Shown: positions 33,490 to 41,575, counted from the stretch's first letter. The stretch is 47,068 nucleotides of DNA from an uncultured Ruminococcus sp. (GCA_905234015.1 CAJOFK010000025.1:1-47068), one strand, 5' to 3'. A program made the numbers and translations. The notes: a model not told the origin generated them from the sequence alone.

Positions 33490-34080
33490 ATGGAAAATTC
33501 TCATTTTTTCGCAATGATGTCCCGAATGAAATACATAAGCAGATGGGGGCTTATGAATAACACCAATACGGAAAATATCAGCGAGCACAGTCTTCAGACG
33601 GCGATGTTCGCTCATTTGCTCGTTCTTATTCATAACCGCGACAGCGAAAATAAGCTCAACGCCGAGCGCGCCGCTTTACTCGGAATGTATCACGACGCTA
33701 CCGAGATTATAACCGGCGATATGCCGACGCCCGTAAAGTATTATAACCCGGATATTATCTCGTCGTATAAGAAGGTAGAGCATATCGCGGGCGAGAAGCT
33801 GGTATCTATGCTTCCCGAGGAAATCCGCGCGGAATTCAGCGATATAATTCTTTTAGAGAATAAAGACGACGAGGAGCTGCTTAAATATATTAAAGCGGCG
33901 GATAAGCTTTCGGCGCTGGTTAAGTGTATCGAGGAGATGCGGATGGGTAACGACGAGTTTAAAAAAGCAGGCGAAGCAACCGAAAAAGCCCTTAAAAATA
34001 TGGAAATGCCGGAGGTAAATGAGTTTATAGAGCGCTTTCTTCCGTCATTCTCACTAACTCTTGACGAAATTAGCGGATAA
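33490..34080 (+). CDS. YfbR-like 5'-deoxynucleotidase (HD domain)
   Basis: 196-aa HD-superfamily phosphohydrolase. The metal-binding residues are visible: H in ISEHSLQTAMFAH, HD in GMYHDATEIITGDMPTPVKY, and the later D in KAADKLSALVKC. Those segments and overall length match E. coli YfbR, which removes the 5'-phosphate from deoxynucleoside monophosphates. It is soluble and cytoplasmic. A GGAGG site precedes ATG 33490. It has its own promoter and no apparent operon partner. Confidence 0.9.
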   Translation: MENSHFFAMMSRMKYISRWGLMNNTNTENISEHSLQTAMFAHLLVLIHNRDSENKLNAERAALLGMYHDATEIITGDMPTPVKYYNPDIISSYKKVEHIAGEKLVSMLPEEIRAEFSDIILLENKDDEELLKYIKAADKLSALVKCIEEMRMGNDEFKKAGEATEKALKNMEMPEVNEFIERFLPSFSLTLDEISG

Positions 34081-34150
34081 TTATTACTAACCTGTTATAG
34101 AAAATATGACAATAGAGTTATATTCTTTAAGAGAATAATAAATCGGTGTT

Positions 34151-34164
34151 TTCTGTGATATAAT
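34151..34164 (+). promoter_or_regulatory. Extended -10 promoter of the LCP gene
   Basis: TATAAT (34159-34164) preceded by TGTGA, giving TGATATAAT, with a weak -35 (TAATAA at 34136). The same TGTGATATAATA block precedes the FKBP-like gene. Confidence 0.5.
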
Positions 34165-34231
34165 ATCCCATAATGTAAAATTGTGTCGAAACGTAAAACT
34201 AAAAAACTTATTGTATTTAGGGAGCTATGTT

Positions 34232-35341
34232 ATGGCAGGAAACAGAGGTAAATCCAATTCCGAGTACGTTGACATCAGTTCAAATACTCAGGTTGTGAAA
34301 CTATACAAGAAAAAAGGAAGAGTTAAGCGCACGCTTGCGCTTTTGCTCGCTATCGTATGTATGATTGGCGGCGCGGGTATGATTTATTATTACAACGCGC
34401 TTGATTCAATTGTTTATAAGGTTGACGAAACCGAGCCCGCTAAGACTAAGGCTACCGAGGAGTATACCGGTGAAGCCGGGGTTGATGAATTTAAGACCGC
34501 GGTTACCGATTCGAGTCTTCTCTCGAACTCAAAGGTGCTTAACGTTATGCTTTTCGGTGAGGATAATCACAGCAAGGGTTCATCGGGACGTTCGGATTCA
34601 ATGATTCTCGCGTCTATCGATAATAACGCTAAGAAGGTAAAGCTTACTTCCTTCCAGCGTGATACCTACGTTTATATCCCCGGTCACGGCTACGGTAAGA
34701 TTAATTCGTCTTATTCGCTCGGCGGCGCCGCGCTCTCAATCCGCACTATCGAAACTAACTTCGGTATAAAGGTTGACCGTTACGCGGTTGTTGACTTTAC
34801 GAGCTTTAAGAAGATTATCGATACTCTCGGCGGCGTCACTATGAAGCTTGACCACGACGAGGTAGCTTATATTAACTGGCAGATGTATATCAACCATCAG
34901 ACTACCGAGCGTCATCTCCTTGAGGAGAAGGCAGGCAAGATTAAGCTTACAGGTCAGCAGGCGTTATGGTACGCGAGAGACCGAGGCTATCAGGGCGTAC
35001 AGTCCGGAGACGACTGGGATAGAACGAGCCGTCAGAGAAAGCTCATTGAAACTGTTTTCAAGAGTATGAAGAAGGCGTCTATCACTCAGATTATTCAGAT
35101 TGTATCCGAGGTAGGTCCTCTCGTTACGACCAACCTTAAGAAGGACGAGATTACGGGACTTGTATCCCACTCGCTCACCTATATGAAATACGGCGTTAAG
35201 CAGTATACGGTTCCTCAGGACGGACTGTGGAGCTATTACTCGGATCCCGTTGCGGGTTCCTGTATTCAGATTACCGATATGGATAAGTGCCGCGCTAAGC
35301 TGGCGAAGTACGTATTCGGTACTCTTCTTTCAAAAAGCTGA
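34232..35341 (+). CDS. LytR-CpsA-Psr (LCP) family glycopolymer ligase
   Basis: 369 aa: short cytoplasmic N-terminus, one TM helix (LALLLAIVCMIGGAGMIYYY) and an extracellular LCP domain. LCP proteins attach wall teichoic acid or capsular polymers to peptidoglycan. Visible marks are GRSDSMILASID, KLTSFQRDTYVYIPGHGYGK, RYAVVDFTSF, GGV, and RDRGYQG...DDWDRTSRQR. The start is ATG 34232, with AGGGAG before it; the earlier in-frame TTG 34181 has no site. Neighbouring YfhO/GT2/LicD genes suggest it attaches their product. Confidence 0.94.
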   Translation: MAGNRGKSNSEYVDISSNTQVVKLYKKKGRVKRTLALLLAIVCMIGGAGMIYYYNALDSIVYKVDETEPAKTKATEEYTGEAGVDEFKTAVTDSSLLSNSKVLNVMLFGEDNHSKGSSGRSDSMILASIDNNAKKVKLTSFQRDTYVYIPGHGYGKINSSYSLGGAALSIRTIETNFGIKVDRYAVVDFTSFKKIIDTLGGVTMKLDHDEVAYINWQMYINHQTTERHLLEEKAGKIKLTGQQALWYARDRGYQGVQSGDDWDRTSRQRKLIETVFKSMKKASITQIIQIVSEVGPLVTTNLKKDEITGLVSHSLTYMKYGVKQYTVPQDGLWSYYSDPVAGSCIQITDMDKCRAKLAKYVFGTLLSKS

Positions 35342-35353
35342 TTTATAAAAGAA

Positions 35354-35378
35354 AAAGGGCGTGCACGGCACGCCCTTT
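35354..35378 (+). terminator. Terminator of the LCP gene
   Basis: AAAGGGCGTGC / GCACGCCCTTT with a 3-nt loop and T-run just after the stop. Confidence 0.9.
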
Positions 35379-35399
35379 TAAAGTTTTAAGCGGTAAGGT

Positions 35400-35515
35400 T
35401 TACCGTAGGGAACGGGCCCTGTCCCGTTCCGAGGCACTTATTCTGACGTATTTGCACTATCCTTTCGCGAAAGCGAAACGATTTGTCATTCTGAGCGGCA
35501 CCGCTTTCAAGGCAT
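35400..35515. repeat. Repeat fragments between LCP and amylase terminators
   Basis: No gene. GGAACGGG/CCCGTTCC forms a hairpin (35409-35430). Further on, TTTCGCGAAAGCGAAA is a palindrome and TTGTCATTCTGAGCG repeats the motif seen at 22258. Confidence 0.5.
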
Positions 35516-35523
35516 TAATATTA

Positions 35524-35551
35524 AACAGGGCTGACTTTTATCAGCCCTGTT
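35524..35551. terminator. Terminator of the amylase gene
   Basis: AACAGGGCTGA / TCAGCCCTGTT with a six-base loop, just after the minus-strand stop at 35555; the minus-strand tail is short on T. Confidence 0.75.
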
Positions 35552-35554
35552 AAA

Positions 35555-37228
35555 CTAATCTATCTTCTCGAATCTTCTGATTTTCTTTCCGTCGCGTTCG
35601 ATTATTTCCTCAAAGTTCTTCCTGTTTCTTACCCATATTTCTCTTCCGCCGTAAAGCGCCTGATAAATTACGACGTCCTCGAGGGTTTCGCTGTCCTTCG
35701 CTATCGCAATAACTTCGTATTCGTTGCCCTTAAAGTGGCGGTATCTGCCGGGCGCTGCGGTAATCGGAGTGAGCTCCGTTTCAGCGGGCTCAGCGCTTTC
35801 TGCAGTATTATTATTCTCGCTGAGAATTATATCCTCGTTAATATTATTCTCTACAGGAATTATTTTCTCGTCCTCGAGCTCCGCCTTAAAGCTTCCGTCG
35901 TTAAGTACGAGTATTCTCGAGGAGCAGGGCGTAAGCGGAATTCTTGCGTATCCGTCAGCCTCAAAGCTCTCGCCCGTGAGCATGTCGGTCAGCACCGAAC
36001 CGCCGTCTACGTTGAAGTCGATTGTAAAATCATTTGAGGCGAGGTTGAGCGCGACGTAAACCGTCTGACCCTCGCACGCGCGCATAAATACGAGCTGTTC
36101 GTTCTTGATATTGATATTGCGGTAGCTTCCGAACTTAAGCGCGGGGAGCGCTCTCCTGATTTTGCCGAGCCTGCAAAGGTGGTTATAAACCTCGGTATTC
36201 GGATTAGGGATGCTGTCAATATCAAGACAGGGACGAAGCTCATAATCGCTGAACTTGGTTCTTGTTCCCTCAATCGCCCATTCGCTGCCGTAGTAGATAC
36301 AGGGTACGCCGGGCATTGTATACAGCACCGTGTATACGTTTTTAAGGTGAGCTTTCTCCTTTAACATACTTGCGATACGGTTGACGTCGTGGTTATCGAC
36401 GAAGTTAAAGGTATAGATATTGCGGTAAATTCCGCCGTCGCCGAACTGTCGGTTTAAGGAGTGAGCGATTTCAAAATAGTTGTGGTCGTTGTGGGAGCTG
36501 TAGATACCCTTATAGCACTCGTAGTTTGTAACGGAATGAAGCGCGTTTTCGTTAGCCCAGCGGTTGTAGTCGCCGCCGATAATTTCGCCGTAAAGCCAGA
36601 AATCGGGCTTTAACTCAAAGCAGGTATTCCTGAGCTTCTTGAAAAATTCAAGGTTAATACAGTCCGCGGCGTCAAGGCGGAGTCCGTCAATTCCGAATTC
36701 CTCAATCCAGAATTTAGCCGCGCCGATAAGGTGGTCAACCACCTGACTGTTATCGAGATTAAGCTTAACGAGGTCAATATGCCCCGCCCAGCCCTCGTAG
36801 CAGAAGCCGTCGTTATAATGATTGTTTCCGCCAAAATTAAGGTTCATAAACCATGAGCAGTACTGAGAATTTTCGCGATTCTGCTGAACATCCTTAAACG
36901 CGAAGAAGTCGCGGCCGACGTGGTTAAAAACGCCGTCGAGTATAATTCTTATACCGTTATCGTGAAGCGTCCGACAAATTTCTTTAAAGGAATTATTATC
37001 GCCGAGACGGCTGTCGATTTTATAATAATCAATAGTATCGTAGCCGTGTCTTGTGCTCTCGAAAACGGGGTTAAAAACGATTGTATTTACGTTAAGCTTC
37101 TTAAAATTATCTATCCAGTCATAGATTTTATCGAGGCGGTACTCGAGGTTAAAATCGTTCTCGCGCGGAGCTCCCGCAAAGCCGAGAGGATAAATATTAT
37201 ACATTACAGATTCTTTAATCCAGTCCAT
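35555..37228 (-). CDS. Intracellular GH13 alpha-amylase fused to a DUF1653-like domain
   Basis: 557 aa with no signal peptide, so cytoplasmic. Residues 1-430 are a GH13 barrel of the neopullulanase/maltogenic type: conserved DGVFNHVG, nucleophile D186 in GLRLDAAD, acid E215 in LYGEIIGG, third carboxylate D281 in FVDNHD; then a beta-sandwich C-domain. It could hydrolyse glycogen or maltodextrin. Residues about 487-557 match a DUF1653-type domain (GRYRHFKGNEYEVIAIAKDS ... VIYQALYGG ... IWVRN), joined by an acidic/Asn-rich linker (about 435-485). That domain is normally a separate small protein. It has its own promoter and a terminator, so it is a single-gene unit. Confidence 0.9.
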   Translation of the reverse strand: MDWIKESVMYNIYPLGFAGAPRENDFNLEYRLDKIYDWIDNFKKLNVNTIVFNPVFESTRHGYDTIDYYKIDSRLGDNNSFKEICRTLHDNGIRIILDGVFNHVGRDFFAFKDVQQNRENSQYCSWFMNLNFGGNNHYNDGFCYEGWAGHIDLVKLNLDNSQVVDHLIGAAKFWIEEFGIDGLRLDAADCINLEFFKKLRNTCFELKPDFWLYGEIIGGDYNRWANENALHSVTNYECYKGIYSSHNDHNYFEIAHSLNRQFGDGGIYRNIYTFNFVDNHDVNRIASMLKEKAHLKNVYTVLYTMPGVPCIYYGSEWAIEGTRTKFSDYELRPCLDIDSIPNPNTEVYNHLCRLGKIRRALPALKFGSYRNINIKNEQLVFMRACEGQTVYVALNLASNDFTIDFNVDGGSVLTDMLTGESFEADGYARIPLTPCSSRILVLNDGSFKAELEDEKIIPVENNINEDIILSENNNTAESAEPAETELTPITAAPGRYRHFKGNEYEVIAIAKDSETLEDVVIYQALYGGREIWVRNRKNFEEIIERDGKKIRRFEKID

Positions 37229-37264
37229 AACTGCCTTCCTTTTATATAGTTTAAAACTTTTAAT

Positions 37265-37293
37265 ATATTATCATATTAAAGGATATTGTGCAA
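37265..37293 (-). promoter_or_regulatory. Promoter of the amylase gene
   Basis: Minus strand TTGCAC (37288-37293), 17 nt, TAATAT (37265-37270). The -35 lies on the same bases as the -35 of the opposite promoter for the FKBP-like gene. Confidence 0.7.
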
Positions 37294-37314
37294 GTTGATT
37301 TTTTGTGATATAAT
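37286..37314 (+). promoter_or_regulatory. Promoter of the FKBP-like gene
   Basis: TTGTGC (37286-37291), 17 nt, TATAAT (37309-37314) with TGA before it (extended -10). It is back-to-back with the amylase promoter and shares its -35 bases, so the two are likely exclusive. Confidence 0.65.
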
Positions 37315-37362
37315 AAACGAGCTGCAAGTCAGCGTTACTAAATAATTCTTTAGGAGAAATAT

Positions 37363-38088
37363 ATGTTAAAGGTAGAAAACAAGACTACGAAAAGGATAAG
37401 GGTGCTTATGATTATAATATTCCTTGTCCAGATTTTCTTAACCGCTCAGCCCTATGTGTGGGAGGAAGCGTACTATAAGGATACCGCGAACAGTATGAGC
37501 GTTCAGAAGGGCGATGTTGTAACGCTTGATTTTACGGGTAAGGTTGACGGAAAAACCTTTAAGAACAGCGAGAAGAAATCCGTTAAATATACAGTAGGCT
37601 CAAACGCGTATATCCCGGGCTTTGACGATAAGCTTCTTAAGCATAAGTCGGGCGACAGCTTCAGCTTTACGCTTACGCTTCCGAAGAAATTCAGCGATAA
37701 AACCGTCGCCGGAAAAGAAGCCGAATACTCCGTAAAGCTCCTTGACGCAAGCCGTAAATCAACCTATACGGTACTCGATATGATTTCAAATATCGGCGCG
37801 ACTACCGGCAATACGAATACCGAGGGAATTTTATCAACGCTCGGTTTATGTTATATTCTTTTCCTGATAATTCCTATAGTTGCTTTAGGCTTCCAGATTT
37901 TCGACAGGAAGTATAACCTTAAAAACGTTGTCGGAATAATATGTTCCGCGCTCGGAGTAATCTGTATTCTCTACTTTGTCGGTCCGGGTTATCTCTGCTT
38001 CGGCTCAATGATTGCTCTGCTGCTTTACCTGTTCTCGGCGTTTATGTCCGTTATGGGAATATTCGCAAGGTTCTTAAAAACAGAGTAA
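37363..38088 (+). CDS. Membrane-anchored extracytoplasmic FKBP-like protein
   Basis: 241 aa. One N-terminal TM helix (about residues 12-30), an extracellular FKBP-type domain (about 44-130) that resembles the PPIase domain of trigger factor (VVTLDFTGKVDGKTFKNSEK, then YIPGFDDKLLKHKSGDSFSF, then AGKEAEYSVKLLDA), then three C-terminal helices. The layout, a folding domain held at the outside of the membrane by helices on both sides, would suit a foldase for exported proteins. Whether the domain isomerises prolines is not sure: only some pocket residues can be matched. GGAG precedes ATG 37363. Confidence 0.82.
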   Translation: MLKVENKTTKRIRVLMIIIFLVQIFLTAQPYVWEEAYYKDTANSMSVQKGDVVTLDFTGKVDGKTFKNSEKKSVKYTVGSNAYIPGFDDKLLKHKSGDSFSFTLTLPKKFSDKTVAGKEAEYSVKLLDASRKSTYTVLDMISNIGATTGNTNTEGILSTLGLCYILFLIIPIVALGFQIFDRKYNLKNVVGIICSALGVICILYFVGPGYLCFGSMIALLLYLFSAFMSVMGIFARFLKTE

Positions 38089-38478
38089 GTATTATTTAAT
38101 AAATAAACATAAATCACACATAATCACACTTATATCACACTTAAATTACACTTTATAAAACCCTTAAAGCCCCATTATTACTAAGTTTATTAATATATAT
38201 CACACTATCACACTAAATATAATATATACCCTGTTTTGTAATGTTTCAGCTTTATGCCGCGGTAATCACGTTGTCTGTGTGTAACCCATAGGGTATGTTT
38301 TAAAAAGTGTGATTGTGTGACCTACCCCTGAAAGGCGCATAAATACTGGGTTTTCAGCGTTACACTTTGCTGAAGAAAGTGTAACCGAAAGTGTAACTTC
38401 TACATTTAGATAAAGAACGAAAAGAGGGACGGCTCGTCTGAGTCGTCCCCCGTCTATATTTAAGGAGTAGAATAGAAT
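38089..38478. repeat. 390-nt gene-free spacer with phased TCACAC repeats
   Basis: No gene seen. TCACAC/TTACAC occurs at 38114, 38124, 38135 and 38146, a 10-11-nt step matching one helical turn, and again at 38200 and 38208. The inverted form GTGTGA is at 38307 and 38315. Then GTTACACTTT (38359-38368) faces two direct copies of AAAGTGTAAC (38376-38385, 38388-38397). A GGGACGGCTC / GAGTCGTCCC hairpin (38426-38449) follows and may terminate transcription. The phasing looks like a protein-binding array (iteron-like). Confidence 0.65.
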
Positions 38479-39480
38479 TTAAAGGGAAGTAAAAATCATA
38501 TGGAACAGCTTGTTTTTAAGGTTAATTCTGAAGCTGTCGGTTTCGAGGAAGCCGTTAAGCTTTCCGAAAACTATCGTGAGCTTGCCGCAGCGGCATAACA
38601 TCGGCTCGCCGTTTTTCTCTATCGGAGTAAATTCAAGGCTGAGGCTTTCGTCCGCGGAGTCAAATTCCCAGCGCCCGAAGGGATTTCTTTCGTCGCCGGC
38701 AACTCTCGTTCTGCCTATTTTTATCAGCTTGTTGTCTACGAAGTAGGCGTTCTCGCTTCCGCTGCGCCTGTCGGATACCTTTGAGGCGAGGTTTACGGAG
38801 AGCTTGTGACCGCTGACGTCCGCGCAGCCGCAGAGAGCCTGAAATCTTTTTTTGCGGTTTAAAAGACAGCGCGTTTTCGTAAAGTAAACGAGGCTGTTTT
38901 CTTCATTAATATCGTAGTCCAGTCCGCCGAAACGCACTACGCCGGAGGCGGTGAAGTCCTCGGCAAAGCGCTTGTAGTAGAAATTCTGCTTATCGCTGCC
39001 GCCGGCGGATACTATATTCATACTTTCGCCCTTAGTGTTTTTTATAAAGAGCTTTACGAAAAGGTTCTTGATATTTCCGAAGTCGATAAAATCGCACTTT
39101 AGGTATCTGCCGTCGATTGTATTCGTAATAGTCAGCGCGATTTTTTTATCGGTATAGTTAAACTCGCCTACCGAGTCGCCTGCGGGAAGCTTAAGCGGCT
39201 CGAGCAGCATACGCTTTGAAATACTGTCGCTGACGATTTCGCCTGTAGTACAGTTCGCTAAAATCAGCTTAACCGATAAATCCGAGCCTGTAACCTCGAG
39301 CGAAAGATAAAACGCCATCTCGCCGTCGGAGATAAAGTAGGAATCCTTTTCGGTTATTTTATTTTCAGCGGGATGATTTTCTCTGTTATATTCAAAAACG
39401 GCAGACCTCGACCACCCCGAAAAGGCGGCTTCGCCGTTAAGATTAAAAATTTTCTTTGTGTTATCAACTAACTGCTGCAT
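38479..39480 (-). CDS. DUF2804-like protein
   Basis: 333 aa, no signal peptide or TM, beta-rich. The C-terminal region GSENAYFVDNKLIKIGRTRV ... NPFGRWEFDSADESLSLEFTP resembles DUF2804, a family of unknown function likely to be a two-sheet lipocalin-like or carbohydrate-like fold (DUF2804/CrtC-type). The N-terminal part (NLNGEAAFSGWSRSAVFEYN) agrees in outline. AAAGGTG precedes ATG 39480. It is a single-gene unit with its own promoter. Confidence 0.65.
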   Translation of the reverse strand: MQQLVDNTKKIFNLNGEAAFSGWSRSAVFEYNRENHPAENKITEKDSYFISDGEMAFYLSLEVTGSDLSVKLILANCTTGEIVSDSISKRMLLEPLKLPAGDSVGEFNYTDKKIALTITNTIDGRYLKCDFIDFGNIKNLFVKLFIKNTKGESMNIVSAGGSDKQNFYYKRFAEDFTASGVVRFGGLDYDINEENSLVYFTKTRCLLNRKKRFQALCGCADVSGHKLSVNLASKVSDRRSGSENAYFVDNKLIKIGRTRVAGDERNPFGRWEFDSADESLSLEFTPIEKNGEPMLCRCGKLTIVFGKLNGFLETDSFRINLKNKLFHMIFTSL

Positions 39481-39511
39481 AATACACCTTTAAGTAATAT
39501 TCTATAATGCA

Positions 39512-39540
39512 ATTATACATAATACTTTATTGCGTTTCAA
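39512..39540 (-). promoter_or_regulatory. Promoter of the DUF2804-like gene
   Basis: Minus strand TTGAAA (39535-39540), 17 nt, TATAAT (39512-39517); leader about 25 nt. Confidence 0.78.
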
Positions 39541-39599
39541 GAATTATAACAAAACTGTAAATCAGTTATAAAACCTTTAACCATTTCATACCCTTGAAT

Positions 39600-39928
39600 A
39601 TGAGAAAAATTAAGTTTTTAGCGGTTTTATCGCTGATTTTTATAATGACCTCGTGCAGCGGCGCCGTTGAAAACGCCGCTGATGAAATAAGGCTGAACGA
39701 ATGGAGCGCCCGGCTTAAATGCGGATATGATGTGAAGCTGAGCTTTAAGGACGATAACGCCGAATTTAAAATTCTTTCAAAGAATAAAAACTCGGACATC
39801 AGGCTGAACGGGCTTTGCTTTATCGACAGATGCAGGATAATGACAGCTATGTTTTTTTATATAAGCTAAGCGATAATAAGCTCAGCCTTAAATACGACGG
39901 CGGAAAAATAGTTTTAACAAGAGTTTGA
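39600..39928 (+). pseudogene. Small lipoprotein gene, apparently frameshifted
   Basis: The first frame starts at ATG 39600 with a lipoprotein signal (KIKFLAVLSLIFIMTSC; Cys in the lipobox position), then about 60 polar residues, and ends at 39869 after an unlikely CRIMTAMFFYIS. In another frame the same region continues LLYRQMQDNDSYVFLYKL then SDNKLSLKYDGGKIVLTRV to a TGA at 39928, which has normal composition. A single missing base in the GGG run near 39810-39812 would join the two into a protein of about 109 aa. It is a true pseudogene or a sequencing error. No ribosome site or promoter stands out. Confidence 0.5.
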
Positions 39929-39953
39929 CACATCAGCCTGTTAGTATTACAAT
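39925..39953 (+). promoter_or_regulatory. Promoter of the O-antigen-ligase-like gene
   Basis: TTGACA (39925-39930), 17 nt, TACAAT (39948-39953). The -35 overlaps the end of the broken lipoprotein gene. Transcription would start near 39960, only about 9 nt before ATG 39969. Confidence 0.75.
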
Positions 39954-39968
39954 TGAGTCGGTGATACT

Positions 39969-41540
39969 ATGGCTGAGAAAAGTTTCGCAGGTCTTTTAAA
40001 GGGAAGATTTATGAATGAAGCTGTAAACATTTACCTCGTGTTGATGTTTACGGTTTTTCCGCTTGTCTTTACGAACGGCTATTTCCGTATCCGCCACGAT
40101 AAGTATTATACCTATGTCGTTTTGAGTGCGGCGCCGGCGATTGCTGCGCTTTTTACGGTCGTGTACGGCTTGCTTAACAGGGACAGGCTCCATGAGTTAA
40201 ATAAAAAACCGCTGAATATTACCGATATTTCGTTTATCGGGCTTGTGCTTGTTTATATATTTTCAACCTGTGTTTCCGATTATCCGCTTTCCTGTATTTC
40301 CGGCGAAATCGGCAGGAATATGGGGCTAATATTTATTATAACCTCGTTTATCGTTTATATTATTATTTCAAGGTTTTTAAGCTTAAGGGAATATGTCTTT
40401 TATTTTGCGGCGGGCGGCTGCGCGGTTGTTTATATCCTCTGTGTGCTTAATTTCTTTTATGTTGACCCGCTGAGGATGTTCGTGAATCTCGATAGTGAAA
40501 CGATTATGGACTTCACCTCTACTATCGGCAATAAGAATATTATGTCGGCTTTCTGCTGTCTGAGTCTTCCGCTTTTCTTTACGCTTTATATAGTTTCGGA
40601 AAAAAGGGCTTTAAGAAACGTGAGTCTTGTAATGTGCGGACTCGGCTTTTCCGCTATGGTCTGCGCCGACAGCGACAGCGGATTTATGGGACTTGCGCTT
40701 GCGCTCGCGGCTGTGCTTATTTACTGCGGTTTCAGAGCGTTCAGGCTTAGGCGATTTTTTACAGCGGCGGCGGTAATGCTTATTTGCGCAAAGGTGATAG
40801 GGCTGTTATCCGCGGTTATTAAGTATAAGGATTTAGGCGCTGTCGAGAAATTCTTTGTTTTTGATAATATAAGCTATTTATTAATCGGAGCGTCCGTACT
40901 TATAGTGCTTATTATGCTGATTATTGAGAAAAGGTATAATGTTGATAAGCTCCCGAAAGCCGTCTCCGGCGCGTTGGCGGCAGTTGTTATTATATCCTTC
41001 GGGATAGTTATATGGCTGTTTATAAAGTACAGCGTAATTGATACGCAGACTAAGCTCGGCACAGTTATGAGCTATTTCCGCTTTGACGAAGGCTGGGGAA
41101 CTCACCGCGGATTTTTCTGGATTAAGGCGGTTGAAATCTTTAAGAACAGCGGACTAAAAAATATGCTGTTCGGAAGCGGCCCCGATACTTTTTACTACGC
41201 GTTCTCGCCGTACTTTAACGAGCTCAGCACGAGGTTCGGCGATTCGAGCACGAACTGCGCTCACAACGAGCTTTTAAACTACCTTATCACCGTAGGAATA
41301 ACAGGCGTTGTTATGTATCTGCTTTTAGTCGTTTCAGCTGTGATAAAAGCGCTCAAGGGGCTGAAAAACAACGCCCTCGGACTTGTGTTTGTGATTCCCG
41401 TTTTATGTTATTTTTTCCAGAGTACGGTAAATATTGCCACCCCGATAGTAACGCCGATTATGTTTATTTATCTCGGAATTTTGAGAGCGCTTGACGGCGG
41501 CGGGGAAGAGGCTGTTAAAATTTTTCACACTCATAGGTAA
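39969..41540 (+). CDS. O-antigen ligase/polymerase-like membrane protein
   Basis: 523 aa, about 12 TM helices. The Wzy_C/O-antigen ligase signature lies in the large C-terminal loop: LFGSGPDTFYYAFSPYFNEL and TNCAHNELLNYLITVGITG, the latter with the essential His. Such proteins polymerise or transfer glycans carried by lipid. Two starts are possible: ATG 39969, or ATG 40011 (509 aa), which has AAAGGGAAG in front and better fits the predicted transcript start near 39960. It probably joins the surface glycan set encoded upstream. Confidence 0.86.
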   Translation: MAEKSFAGLLKGRFMNEAVNIYLVLMFTVFPLVFTNGYFRIRHDKYYTYVVLSAAPAIAALFTVVYGLLNRDRLHELNKKPLNITDISFIGLVLVYIFSTCVSDYPLSCISGEIGRNMGLIFIITSFIVYIIISRFLSLREYVFYFAAGGCAVVYILCVLNFFYVDPLRMFVNLDSETIMDFTSTIGNKNIMSAFCCLSLPLFFTLYIVSEKRALRNVSLVMCGLGFSAMVCADSDSGFMGLALALAAVLIYCGFRAFRLRRFFTAAAVMLICAKVIGLLSAVIKYKDLGAVEKFFVFDNISYLLIGASVLIVLIMLIIEKRYNVDKLPKAVSGALAAVVIISFGIVIWLFIKYSVIDTQTKLGTVMSYFRFDEGWGTHRGFFWIKAVEIFKNSGLKNMLFGSGPDTFYYAFSPYFNELSTRFGDSSTNCAHNELLNYLITVGITGVVMYLLLVVSAVIKALKGLKNNALGLVFVIPVLCYFFQSTVNIATPIVTPIMFIYLGILRALDGGGEEAVKIFHTHR

Positions 41541-41546
41541 GAGGTA

Positions 41547-41575
41547 TTGAAAAAGTCCGATAAAAATGGTAAAAT
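41547..41575 (+). promoter_or_regulatory. Promoter of the subtilase gene
   Basis: TTGAAA (41547-41552), 17 nt, TAAAAT (41570-41575) with TGG before it. It gives a leader of about 70 nt to ATG 41655. The next gene metY may share it. Confidence 0.7.

Noticed and set aside
38114-38213. CRISPR array
   Set aside because: The TCACAC units are only 6 nt and spaced by one helix turn; there are no 25-40-nt repeats and no spacers of constant size, and no cas genes.
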